The notes beneath the pieces were generated by a model, which worked only from the letters and a program-made list of their open reading frames with translations, ran no database searches and had not been told where the DNA came from. Below are positions 1 through 10,316 of a stretch of DNA of 64,000 nucleotides, piece by piece. This stretch comes from Ambrosia x helenae (taxonomy: Eukaryota; Streptophyta; Magnoliopsida; Asterales; Asteraceae), in the NCBI GenBank assembly GCA_030844895.1, contig JAUTDX010007104.1:372001-436000 (forward strand). The letters run 5' to 3'. Every line of letters begins with the position of its first letter. Position 1 is the stretch's first letter. A program made the position numbers and the translations under genes.

Positions 1-1490
1 AATAGAGTCGATTGAAATAGACTTCCCGTTAGCTACCTCTACCACGAAAGGTTCCTCTAGATTAGTGTGGGGTAAGTTAAGTAAAGGTTCAAACTTCAGT
101 GACACAAATGACTTATCAGCTCCCGAATCAAATAATATGGATGCATAGTGGTTATTAATGAGAAACGTACCATTCACCACTTCGTTGTTGTCACGAGCCT
201 GGTTAGCGTTGAGATTGTAGGCGCGACCTCGAGCACCTTGGTTCTGGTTGCGGTTCTGGTTTTGGTTTTGGTTTTGGTTTTGGTTTTGGTTTTGGTTTCG
301 GTTACGATTAGGGCAGTTGTTGATGTAGTGATTAGGGTTGCCACACTCGTAGCATTGACCACGAGTAGGCCTGTTGTTTTGTTGGTTGGGAGCTGGGTTA
401 TTGTTGTCTTGGGTAGTAGAGATCGACAGACGTTCACCAGGTGACCATATCTTTGACACTTAGTACAAAAACGACATGGCACCTGTGCTGGATGATGGTA
501 CTTGCAAGTGTTGCACAAAGGGTGAGGTCCGGTGTATGGTTTCTTGGCTGGGTTTTGGGCAGCAGGTGGAGTAGCAGCAACCATATAGTTTCTAGCCTTG
601 CGCTTTTTGTTGCTTGAGGTCTCAGGCTTGACTTCAATTGCAGGCTGTGGAGTGTCTTTGGCAACCGTCTTCTTAGTGCCCTTGCGGAAGAGAGTACCGT
701 TCTTCACGTGATTATCAGTAAGAGTGGCCGCTAGACGTTTGGCCTCTTCCAAAGTTGCAGGATTTCTACCCCAAACTGTGTCCTGGATTTGCATGGGTAG
801 ACCCCCGATGTACTTCTCGATGGCTACCGGTAGAGGAGTAACTTTGTGAGGCAACAATAAGCTAAGCTCATGAAAGCGGGTGTTGTAGGCAAGGTTTTCC
901 CCACTATCTTGAGCTAAGGTGTGGAACTCATCCTCAAGCTTCTTAACTTCATTGCGAGGACAAAACTCTTCCTTCATGACCTCCTTGACTTGGTCCCATG
1001 TCATAGCAAGAGCAACCTCGGCCCCACGAGTACGCTTTTCTTCATTCCACCAAGTGAGTGCTCGTTTATGGAGAACACTCATGGCGTAACGAACCTTGAA
1101 GTTGTTGGGGCACTCACTGTTGATGAAGGTATTCTCAATACCCTCAAACCATTGGAGGAGTCCTGTAGCTCCTTCTTCACCACTAAACTTTGGAGGGTTA
1201 CAAGAGTTGAAATGCTTAAGGGTGCAGGCTTGGGGTCCATTTCCATTGCCATTGCCGTTCCCATTTCCGTTGCCGTGACCATTCCCGTTGCCGTTCATTT
1301 GGATGACTTGAGCGAGTAAATTGGGAACCAGAGTTGCGATTTGCTGCGCCATTTGTTGAGAAATGATTGCAGCCAGTTGAGCATCGACCCCATTGTTGTT
1401 GTGGTTAGGAACTTGGTCATGGTTATGGTTGTCACCACCTTCTTCGTGGTTCTCACCATTGCTGTTGCGAGTGCTGCGACGAGGAGGCAT
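1..1490 (-). pseudogene. Ty3/gypsy element 1: gag and start of protease, frameshifted
   Basis: This is the N-terminal half of a Ty3/gypsy polyprotein read on the minus strand. I chose the ATG at 1490 (MPPRRSTRN...), 18 bases inside a longer frame that opens at 1508. The protein runs through a glycine/asparagine-rich stretch and a retrotransposon gag core (LQWFEGIENTF, ALTWWNEEKRT, EEFCPRNEVKKLEDEF). The first zinc knuckle, CTKCQRYGHLVNVC, lies near 433-475. Around 415-432 a one-base shift moves the second knuckle (CYECGNPNHYINNC, about 319-362) into another frame. That frame continues through an (NQ)n run into the aspartic protease active site LFDSGADKSFVS near 100-150. The frame is still open at base 1, so the rest of pol lies outside the window. 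Gag packages element RNA and the protease matures it. With the shift the copy is probably non-functional, unless the element uses programmed frameshifting there, which I cannot exclude. Confidence 0.85.
238..301. repeat. GGTTTT microsatellite inside gag
   Basis: This is a tandem GGTTTT run (AACCAA-type on the coding strand). It encodes alternating asparagine and glutamine in the nucleocapsid tail of element 1. Length change here would alter only (NQ)n copy number, because the unit is six bases. Confidence 0.85.
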
Positions 1491-2027
1491 GATCTGTAAT
1501 AGACACAATGAAATGAATGAGAGTTTATATAAGGAATGTAATCATTTATTCATTAATTAAAATGAATAAACGAAAACGTTGACTTATCAAAGATTCTAAA
1601 TTCTAATAACATATGAAGACATGCTTTAGCCTATAAGTGAACACTCATCCCGAGAATTCCCAGGTAGGCATCCGGGTCCCTCGTCTGATTGGGATATATG
1701 CGCAATGCCAGCCTAGACAGAAGACTCAGAATACAGGCGTTCACCCTTCCAGATTGCACGTGTTCGTTATTAAAATCTAGAACTTCGACGAGATCTCAAG
1801 GGGGTTCAGGTTAAACCTGAGGATTTTGTCCTATTAATCTAATGGTGGATCAGGATTGCAGCAGACGAATAAGAGTAGTCACATGTAGGTTTAGGGTTAT
1901 ATAAGGTATAGGATAAGGATAGGATTAGGGAAGCAGTTAGGGTTACGAGTAGGAGAAGCAAGTACTGTTTAAGTCCCTAAGGTTATAGTCTAGATTATTT
2001 CTAATAACCTAATTCCCTATAACCAAG
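1491..2027 (-). other. Element 1 untranslated leader
   Basis: This non-coding stretch lies between the primer binding site and the gag start. I see no conserved ORF. It corresponds to the 5' leader, where packaging signals normally lie. Confidence 0.6.
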
Positions 2028-2039
2028 GCTCTGATACCA
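2028..2039 (-). promoter_or_regulatory. Primer binding site (initiator Met tRNA) of element 1
   Basis: The minus strand reads TGGTATCAGAGC, the standard plant retrotransposon PBS complementary to the 3' end of initiator methionine tRNA. It starts three bases after the LTR end at 2043, which fixes both the orientation of element 1 and the LTR boundary. Confidence 0.9.
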
Positions 2040-2558
2040 ATCTGTAACACCCCAACCGATGGCGGAAACATCGGGGTGCCACGTATTGATGATTATTTCA
2101 GTAGCACATGGTATAATATAAATTTTAAATAATTTATTCAAACATAATAACCAAATATAAAATGATGTCTAGGAATTCAATACATGATATCAAATAACAA
2201 AACTTCAATAACTTCAAATAAAACTTCATGTTAAATCCTCATGCTAACTCAAGCCTCAGCTTCATTGTTACCTGAAACATGTTAATTTTGAAAGTATTTT
2301 GGGTCAACAAAAGTTGGTGAGAATTACATAGGTTTTTGATAATAAAATGAATAAAAATGTTGTGCAATTCATGTGTCATGTCAATCTAGCCCATATGTGA
2401 GAACATACTAGAAATAAATCGAGTGCATAATCAACCCTGATGACTGTTATAATATGATACATACCATACGCTCATGGTCCAATTGAATATGTTATGCGAT
2501 AACAAACACCCACGCAACCTTTGTAGGAGGCACGTATCCGGGTGGGATTGTCAGTCCA

Positions 2559-2568
2559 ATAGATCTAT
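2559..2568. promoter_or_regulatory. Conserved LTR palindrome ATAGATCTAT
   Basis: This 10-bp perfect palindrome lies 516 bp from the LTR 3' end. It is the element 1 version of the ATAG-NN-CTAT site found in every LTR of the window. Function unknown. Confidence 0.6.
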
Positions 2569-3613
2569 CAATGTATACCGTCGGCTTGTACGGAGTTAAT
2601 GATTATGCTAGAATGATGTTTACTCTAATCATGCTCAAGACATAATGTAACATAGAAAACACATAGACACATTGATGATTGAATTGCAATAATGATGTTA
2701 TAACATGTTTCACCCCAAAAATGGTGATAAATAAAAGGGGCTATGTAAAACTCACCTTAGCAAATATTAAACTTCTTGAAAAGATGAAATAATGGTGTTG
2801 CCCAAAATAATGCCAAATATTACCCTATAATAAGGTAATAAATAATAAGTCTAAGTCTAATTAATTTATAAGTGTATCCTAGGGTTTCGATTTGGGGATA
2901 TCCAATTGTTGAATTTAAAATAAAATGTTAATTAAATAAAGGGAAATTTGATAATTAAATAAAAGAAAGTCTTTTTATAAAATTTGAATTTAGAATGTAC
3001 ACAATAAAGTGTTTGAAGTATAAAAATAATTTTTATAAAATTATTTCATTTAAAATAGATTTTTAAATCTATTTATTACAAATTGCCAATATTTAACTTT
3101 AATATTCAAAAATACTAAAATTAAAGAATTTCTATTTTAAAAATCATATTTCTGTTCTAAATATTTAAAAATAAATTGTATAAAATTTTGGTGCAAAAAT
3201 AATGAAAATTGAATTTATTATGATTTAATTATGATTAAATCTAACAAAAATTGATTAAAAATATAAAATGAATGATTTTTCTGAATTAAAAATTATTTCA
3301 GTAAAGTTTAACTTTATACAAACTCAGGATAATTTTTGGAGATTTTAATAAAATTGTTTTGATATTTTAAATAGATTTTTATAAATATAATAGTATAAAA
3401 TTGATTTAATTATTATAAATATTAAATAAATGAATTTCAGAAAAATAAAAATTGTAAATAAAACTTTTAACTCAGATTTAATAAATATAATTTTTTTAGA
3501 ATCTATAAAATAGTTTTAATATTTAAAAACGAATTTATAAGATTAAAATGTTTAATATATATATATATATATTAGTTTGTTGTTTTTTTAAAAAGAAAAA
3601 GAAAAGAAAAAAA

Positions 3614-3685
3614 GTGGCCGTAGCCGGACTCGAACCCGGGTGCTCAGGGTTGCAAGCCTATGGTCACAACCACTTGGCCTAGGCC
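3614..3685 (-). other. tRNA-like segment inside LTR 1
   Basis: On the minus strand there is an A-box-like GGCCAAGTGGTTG followed 35-40 bases later by a perfect B box, GGTTCGAGTCC (3626-3636). The ends can pair (GGCC with GGCC). The anticodon stem is poor, so this is probably a tRNA-derived or tRNA-like sequence rather than a working tRNA gene. It has the same orientation as the element. Confidence 0.5.
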
Positions 3686-4289
3686 AGTGGTTGTGATGAT
3701 ATCCGGTTAAAATTAAATAAATACGTTATGTGATTCTGAGTTTATCCCCAAATCATAAGCACGAACCCTAGCTTTAGCAATTGATCAAACCATACATTAT
3801 GAACCCGATTGTTGTTAGGGCTTTTGTTGTATGTTTGCCGACTAACAAAACCCACAAAAATAATTGGACTTACAATGATGAATCGTGTTCGTTTGCCCGG
3901 TCAAGCCAGAAGTCAAACGATGATCAGAAAGTCAATTATCAGAGTGTTTAGAACAGAATTGAAGATGGAGAAGAGAGTGTGAGCGAGTTGTGAAGGATCG
4001 TAGATGTCCAATTTATACCGAGGATCAATGGATTGGTTAATTGGAAAGTTGACCCTCGATTAAAGTCATACGCGTATGGAATTCAAATTTGGTCAACGAT
4101 TGGTTGTAATTAGCGTGTAATCGAGTCACACAGGGCCGGTAAACATGTAAAGGTTCCAATTATAGATCAATCACGAGTTAATAAGGTTTGATTATACATA
4201 CGCGTGATCACAGTTGACTTACCAAGTCAACTGTGATGATTTGAAAGAAGGTATAAGGTTAAAACGCGTCTGGGTTTATTCCAAATAGA

Positions 4290-4363
4290 TGGCCAGCCCA
4301 GTTGGTTTATGTGTTGTGTTGGTTTGAGCCGGTCTTGGCACGGGTTCGAATCCCGGCCAAGAC
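4290..4363 (+). other. tRNA-like segment with perfect minihelix, opposite orientation
   Basis: The plus strand carries an A-box-like TGGCCAGCCCAGTTGG and a perfect B box, GGTTCGAATCC (4343-4353). The B box sits in a T-arm (CGGG/CCCG) closed by an 8-bp stem: GTCTTGGC at 4332-4339 pairs with GCCAAGAC at 4356-4363. This resembles the acceptor/T-arm half of a tRNA. It is antisense to the surrounding LTR. Confidence 0.5.
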
Positions 4364-5507
4364 ATATATTTTTTTGATAATATTTACATGTTATTTCATA
4401 TAATAATTATAATATATATGGTATTAGGGTTCCACAAACGCGACAAAAATAATAAATGCTAACGTATAAGATAAAACTTGACGTTTTTATTAATATCGAT
4501 TGTGTAACGTACAAGTTTAAATGCGTAATGTTACACTAGGCTATCCCATGCTTTTGTTACTTTATTTGAAACAAAATTATATTTAACCTATAATATGTGT
4601 TCATCATCTTCCCCAAATATCTCAACCAAAAACCCTAACCCTAGACCAAACTCAATAACCCGATTGACTGCAGGTTTGATGTCGAACTCATGGGGCTAAT
4701 GCTCGGAAAACAACAACTAACAAAACGGCATATACAAAGTCGACTTACAATGATGTATTTGGCTCGAAAGGAAAGAATGAAGGCCGCAACTTAATGCTCC
4801 GATTCAGAGGCATTCCAGGAGCGTTTAGGCCGAGTTTTTCGTGGGTTTAGAATGATTATGGGTGCAGCAAACTAACTAAAAGATCCATTTATATGTTTAT
4901 TAAAAAAACGGAAGTTTGATTCGTTTATTATACTCGTCCGTTACAATAACCGGACCTGAATTGAAACCCCTTTGAATACATGTTAAAGGCTTAATTAATC
5001 ATAGAAAATTACTTAGTTATGAAGCAGAAACGTAAAGGGATTATTGAAACGCTTAAAACATCATTAAAAGATCCAAAAACAACTCGCCGGACAATTGCCG
5101 GTTCCGGCCACTGGCCACCGGAAAAACGACGGGAGGGAACAAAGGAAGAATCAGCTTTGTTTTTTTTTAAACTTTGAAAATTGACAAAACTAGCCCCTTA
5201 GGTTTAACTAGGTTAGATTATTACATAACTAGGTTAGTTTTTCTTTATAAAAACTTAACCATGTTAACTAAACTTTAACCCTTTTAACTTTAAACTTTTT
5301 AAACTAAATTATATATTTTTATAGAATCTTTTACGACTACGTTTAAACATTCGCATTTGATTAAAACTTATACCCGATCTATAAAAAAAAATTTAATTCG
5401 CTTTAAAAATAAATTTTAAAAACGGCGAAACTTATCGGGATTATAATGGAATGTTTGAAGGACTATTGTTGTCTATTAGATGTAAGACGAGGGTGACGGA
5501 TGTCACA

Positions 5508-6295
5508 TCTGGACATTTAGGGTTAGATAAAAACGAATTAAAATACTTGAACAAGGTTTAGAATTAAGAACACACCTTGGATTCTTGATTAGATGTTGTT
5601 GATAGGTTAGATTATGAAAAAGAAGAGCAGAAACTCCTTCCTTAATGAGTAAAATCGTTTGAGAGTGTTTTGAGACGGTTAGGGTTTGTGAAATGGTGAA
5701 AAATGACAAAGTTTGGTATTTATACTAGTCCACATTCGCCCCTTCTTCCTAGGCGAATGTACCCACATTCGCCCCTTTCACAGGGTCGAATGTGCATGTT
5801 CTGGTCGAATGAAACTTTTTCATTTCCACATTCCAGGTTCGCCCCTTTGCTAGGGGTCGAACCAAGTTTATTTTCCAGGTTCGCCGACTCGATGTTGTCG
5901 AACCAGAACTTATGTTTTTCCAGTTTTCCAATTTGTCGTGTTTAACGCATTTTAACGCACCTTAACATATGAGCATGCAACCTTAGTCTATGTTTAACAT
6001 ATTTAAGCATGGATGATTATCTACACATCATTTAAACACATCTATGCATATAATCCACCACACGACAATTAATCTACACATACGCTTAATTAGTTTATGT
6101 AATTTCACCAACAACGGGACCCGGTACTAGTGTATTCCCAAAACGACTCCCAATGATCCTCCAGATCATTGAACCCCGGACAATCCTAACTTGACTCGAC
6201 TCAACTAACCTAGTTAAGTCCATTTATAAATGTTTCCCGCTAAGGTAGACTTAGATGTTACTAAAATGTTTAAGCCAAACATGCCGGGTGTCACA
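5508..6295 (-). mobile_element. 3' LTR of element 2 (U3 part, cut by element 1)
   Basis: In sense (minus) orientation it starts TGTGACACCCGGC at 6295, directly after a polypurine tract. It contains a hairpin cluster, a TATA box (TATAAATA, 5717-5724) and a leader resembling that of element 3 (AAGGTGTGTTCTT in both). At 5508 it stops abruptly after CCCTAAATGTCCAGA, where the element 3 LTR continues (CCCTAAACGTCCAGACCTG). Element 1 starts exactly at this point. The missing remainder should lie beyond the left end of the window. Confidence 0.75.
5732..5904. repeat. Cluster of four hairpins upstream of the LTR 2 TATA box
   Basis: Four short inverted repeats follow one another: ACATTCGCC/GGCGAATGT (5732-5760), CACATTCG/CGAATGTG (5764-5794), GGTTCG/CGAACC with an inner CCCCT/AGGGG (5836-5863), and GGTTCG/CGAACC (5878-5904). 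They lie just upstream of the minus-strand TATA box, so they belong to the U3 promoter region. Confidence 0.75.
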
Positions 6296-6415
6296 TCATC
6301 CCCACGTTGAAAGAATTTTCGTCCCGAAAATTGCACGAAGCCCAAAAATGAAAGAGACGGAAAGAATGAAACGAAAAGAAAATTCACCGGATGTCACATC
6401 ATCCCCACGTTGAGA
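6296..6415 (-). promoter_or_regulatory. Twin polypurine tracts of element 2
   Basis: On the minus strand CAACGTGGGGATGA is followed by TGTGACA twice, with LTR-like starts at 6398 and 6295. A polypurine tract primes plus-strand DNA synthesis and defines the LTR start. The one next to 6295 is taken as the working tract, because the LTR proper follows it. Element 3 has the same duplication, so it is a family trait. Confidence 0.7.
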
Positions 6416-6443
6416 GGAATCTCGACCCGAGATTCATTCCGCT

Positions 6444-8221
6444 TCAGCAGTCACATGCCTCGATTCGAATGCGTGTTTCAGAAAAAAGATGAGGATACTT
6501 AGCTTTCATCTGATCCTCCCGTTCCCTCGTGAACTCCGGTCCACGGTTCGAGTTCCAACGAACTTTGACAATGCGGATTTTACTTCGACGAAGGCTATGA
6601 ATCTTGTAGTCGAGGATCTCGACAGGTTCCTCCACAATGCGAAGACGATCATCAACCTTGATCTCTTCCAGTGGTACAATGAGAGATTCATCAGCCAAAC
6701 ACTTCTTTAAGTTAGACACATGGAAGACGTTGTGAACACTACCGAGCTCCGCCGGTAAGTCAAGTCTGTATGCCACCGGTCCAATCCGTTCCAGAATTGC
6801 GAACGGTCCGACATAACGAGGGTTGAGCTTGCCACGCTTCCCAAAGCGTATGACGCCCTTCCATGGTGAAACTTTCAGAGTACCTTGTCCCCAACCTGGA
6901 ACTCCAAAGGATTGCGACGGCGATCGGCATAGCTCTTCTGACGATCCCGCGCAGAAGCCAAACGGTTACGAATTTGTACGATTTTCTCCGAAGTTTCGTA
7001 CACAAGTTCCGGACCAGTGAGCTGGCTCTCGCCCACCTCGGCCCAACAAAGAGGTGATCGACATTTCCGTCCGTAGAGAGCCTCGAACGGAGCTGCCTTG
7101 ATACTAGAGTGATAGCTGTTGTTATAGGAGAATTCCACCAACGGTAGGTGAATCTCCCAACTCTTACCAAAATCGATAACACATGCCCGAAGCATGTCTT
7201 CCAAGGTTTGAATCGTCCGCTCACTCTGTCCATCAGTTTGCGGATGATAAGCTGTACTCATATCCAACTGAGTACCCAAAGCCTTGTGTAGAGCCTTCCA
7301 GAAATGCGAAGCAAAACGAGAATCACGATCAGAAATAATAGAAACATGCACCCCGTGCCGAGCAACCACCTCCTTAAGGTAAAGTCGAGCCAACCGCTTG
7401 AGTCCATCGGTTTCCTTAATAGGTATGAAACGTGCCGATTTTGTCAACCTGTCAACAATCACCCAAATCATATCATAACCGCTTGGTGACCTTGGCAGTT
7501 TGGTGACAAAATCCATCGTGATTCGCTCCCACTTCCATTCTGGAACCTCTGGTTGTTGCAGGAGACCAGACGGCCTCTGATACTCCACCTTGACTTTAGC
7601 ACAAGTCAAGCATTTGCTGACGTAAGAAGCTATATCGGCCTTCATGTTTGGCCACCAATAAAGTATCTTCAAATCCTGATACATCTTATCGGAGCCAGGG
7701 TGAATAGAATACCGAGATTTGTGAGCTTCATCCAAGACAAGCTCGCGTAATCCCCCGAACAAGGGAACCCAAACACATCCCGCGAAATAGTGTAAGCCAT
7801 CCGTCCTAAGTTCAAGATGCTTGTCAGCGCTGTGCATAGTTTCAGCTTTAAGGTTCTCCTCCTTCAAAGCTTCCAACTGTGCAGTACGAATTCGGTCAGG
7901 CAATGGGGAATAAATGGTGAGCTGTAAAGCTCGAACACGACAAGGATTCACAGACTCCTTCCTACTCAAGGGGTCCGCCACAACGTTCGCCTTGCCAGGA
8001 TGGTATTTGATAGCACAGTCATAGTCGTTCAGGAGTTCAACCCCGCGACGCTGCCGCATGTTTAACACCTTCTGGTCGAAAATATGCTGAAGACTCTTGT
8101 GATCGGTGTATACTTCACACTTGGTACCGTACAAGTAAGGTCTCCAGATTTTCAACGCAAAGATCACTGCACCCAATTCCAAGTCATGAGTAGTGTAGTT
8201 CTTCTCATGAACCTTGAGTTG
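6444..8221 (-). pseudogene. Element 2 pol: RNase H end, integrase, chromodomain-like tail
   Basis: After an in-frame TGA at about 8220 (…YAS*QLKVHEKNY), the frame continues with RNase H (DLELGAVIFALKIW, YTDHKSLQHIF). Integrase follows, with the zinc-binding region (HPGSDKMYQ … CLTCAKVK) and the DDE core (MDFVTKLP, IISDRDSRF, TDGQSERTIQTLEDM). A one-base deletion near 6875, after FQVGDKVL, shifts the frame. The next ORF holds the GPY/F-type segment (VAYRLDLPAELGSVHNVFHV) and a chromodomain-like tail (VRWNSNRGPEFTREREDQM) ending at 6444. The integrase, GPY/F and chromodomain order is typical of chromoviruses, and I would place it near Tekay/Del. Integrase inserts element DNA into chromosomes. 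This copy is inactive. Confidence 0.85.
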
Positions 8222-9889
8222 TCAAGAAGCATAGGCAATAACCTTCCCGCGTTGCATCAACACACAACCGAGACCACGAATAGAAGCATCACAGTACACC
8301 ACGAAGTCATCCGTACCCTCAGGTAAAGATAAGATAGGTGCAGAACAAAGTTTAAGCTTCAGCATCTGAAATGCTGATTCCTGTGGTTCACCCCAGTCAA
8401 GCTTTCGGTCTTTCTGGGTAAGAGTGGTGAGAGGTTGAGCGATCTTCGAAAATCCCTCAATGAAACGACGATAGTAACCCGCAAGACCTAGGAATTGCCG
8501 CACCTCAGATGGCGTCCTTGGTGCTTCCCAGTCTTTGGTAGCTTCGATCTTAGCCGGATCGACATAAATTCCCAGTTCATTAACCACATGCCCTAGGAAT
8601 TGAACTTCACGTAACCAAAAATCACACTTTGAGAACTTAGCATACAACTGCTCCCGTCTCAAAAGTTCCAAGACCAACCGTAGGTGTTCCTCATGATCCG
8701 TCTTGTTCTTAGAATAAACCAGAATATCGTCAATAAACACGATGACGAACTTATCAAGGTAAGGCTTACAAACGCGGTTCATCAAGTCCATGAACACCGC
8801 CGGTGCGTTATTGAGACCAAAAGGCATGACCAAGAACTCAAAATGGCCATATCGAGTGCGAAAAGCAGTCTTCTGAATATCAGCTTCCCGGACGCGCAAC
8901 TGGTGATAACCGGATCGCAAATGAATCTTCGAGTAGTAACTAGAGCCCTGGAGCTGGTCAAAGAGATCATCTATGCGAGGAAGAGGATAACGATTCTTGA
9001 TGGTCACTTTGTTCAGCTCGCGATAATCAATGCACATGCGAAGACTTCCGTCCTTCTTCTTCACAAACAAAATAGGAGCTCCCCACGGGGAAGAACTCGG
9101 TCGGATGAAACCCTTTTCCAAGAGTTCCTTTAACTGGCTGGACAGCTCTTGCATCTCGGGAGGTGCAAGACGATACGGAGCTCGGGTAATAGGAGCTGCA
9201 TCCGGAGTAAGATCAATGCTAAACTCAACCTGACGATGGGGAGGAAGACCAGGCAAATCATCAGGAAACACATCGGGAAAATCACGAACCACCGGAATAT
9301 CCTCGATCTTCTTCTCATCGTCAGTAGAAACGTTAACAAGTGCCAGAATGGCCGAACAACCCTTCCGAAAATACTTACGGGCTTTCATACTAGAAATGAT
9401 ACTCAGCGGAGTACCGCTTTTCTCGCCATGAACCGAAAGAGTCTCTCCATCAGGGAGAGGGATCCGAATAATCTTATCGAAACAAACGATCTCCGCACGA
9501 TACAACGATAACCAATCCATGCCGACAACGACATTAAAACTACCCAGGGGTACCGGCATAAGGTTAATGGGGAAAGACAAACCCGACAGTTCCAAGGAAC
9601 ATTCCCTAAGGGTGTGCATCGCTTCGATTTTCTTTCCATCAGCCAATTCTATTAAGTACATAACCTCTAAAGGTGTGAGTACTATATCTAGCAATCGACT
9701 AATGTCCATAGATACGAAACTCTTATCGGCACCAGAATCCAACAAGACAGAAACATAGCGATCATTAAGAAGGAACGTACCTGTAACTGTGTCTGGATCC
9801 TGCCTAGCCTCTGCAGATCCAATGACGAAAGCACGTGCAGTCCTGCCTCCGCCCCCGTTGTTCCCGTTACCGTTCCCGCCCCTTCCATT
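8222..9889 (-). pseudogene. Element 2 pol: protease and reverse transcriptase
   Basis: The frame opens after a stop that follows the last gag knuckle (CPKLK*, about 9896). It runs through a linker (ARAFVIGSAEARQDPDTVTG) and the aspartic protease site LLDSGADKSFVS. The reverse transcriptase follows, with ITRAPYRLAPPEM, SPWGAPILFVKKKDGS, MCIDYRELNKVTIKNRYPL, the catalytic FIDDILVYSKN and FLGHVV. The start of RNase H (DFVVYCDASIRGLGCVLMQ) comes next. It ends at a TGA near 8222 that looks like a CGA codon changed by C-to-T transition. Order and spacing match a normal Ty3/gypsy pol. Protease and RT motifs are intact, so only the stops and the neighbouring frameshifts disable it. Confidence 0.88.
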
Positions 9890-9895
9890 ATCACC

Positions 9896-10305
9896 CTACT
9901 TCAGCTTAGGACATTCACGCTTGAAGTGTCCCATGTCACCACAGTTATAGCACCCCTGCTTTCCTGGAGTCCCCTGAGCAGCAGGAGTAGGAGTAGTAGC
10001 AGGAGTCTGAGTTGGGGTAAGTGTCACCCTGCAATCCTTAGCATGATGCCCCAACTGATGGCACCGATGACAGCGAGCCCGATCACAATTCCAGAGTGGT
10101 GATAACCACACTTGTTGCACTTGGGATGCTTCCCAACATACCCTCCCGACTTCTGTCCTGAAGAAGACCCAGATGAATCAAACTTCTTTGCCGGCTGAGA
10201 TGGTGCTGGTACGGCACTCTTCCCCACATTGTACCACTTCCTCTTGTTCCCTTCAGAAACCTTCACAGTAGTACCCTTAGGAGGCAAAACACCCTCTGCT
10301 TATCT
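9896..10305 (-). pseudogene. Element 2 gag C-terminus, 5'-truncated and frameshifted
   Basis: This holds only the nucleocapsid end of gag. Homology to the element 3 gag begins around its KISEGVLPP segment and is out of frame by one base near 10300. It continues through NKRKW and CNKCGYHHSG. A second one-base loss near 10092 separates it from CHRCHQLGHHAKDC and CYNCGDMGHFKREC. The capsid part, leader and 5' LTR are absent. The gag homology stops within about 20 bp of the TSD of solo LTR A and does not resume beyond that LTR, so the truncation predates the LTR insertion. Confidence 0.8.
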
Positions 10306-10316
10306 TTCATATTTTA

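Larger units (their letters stand above)
2043..5507 (-). mobile_element. 5' LTR of element 1 (long LTR, about 3.5 kb)
   Basis: In sense (minus) orientation the LTR starts TGTGACATCCGTC at 5507 and ends GGTTGGGGTGTTACA at 2043, next to the PBS. The end at 5507 is supported because the adjoining sequence is the interrupted 3' LTR of element 2. The interior holds a very AT-rich segment (2800-3600), two tRNA-like segments and two related promoter/leader-like units. Their shared ACTTACAATG motif lies near 3868 and 4743. The inner and outer parts resemble different LTRs in the window (LTR B near 2043, LTR F near 4600-5100), so it looks mosaic. A shorter LTR ending at the TTACA near 4535 is possible, but it would leave the homology with LTR F unexplained. 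Confidence 0.7.

Noticed and set aside
148..444. Plus-strand ORF with a long Leu-Val alternation
   Set aside because: It is the antisense of the (NQ)n microsatellite in gag.
3614..4363. True tRNA genes
   Set aside because: A and B boxes are good, but the anticodon and acceptor stems do not form a complete cloverleaf, and the segments sit inside LTRs.
4520..4536. LTR 1 ending at ATGTTACA near 4535
   Set aside because: Homology to LTR F continues past this point to about 5110, and a better LTR border at 5507 coincides with the break in LTR 2.
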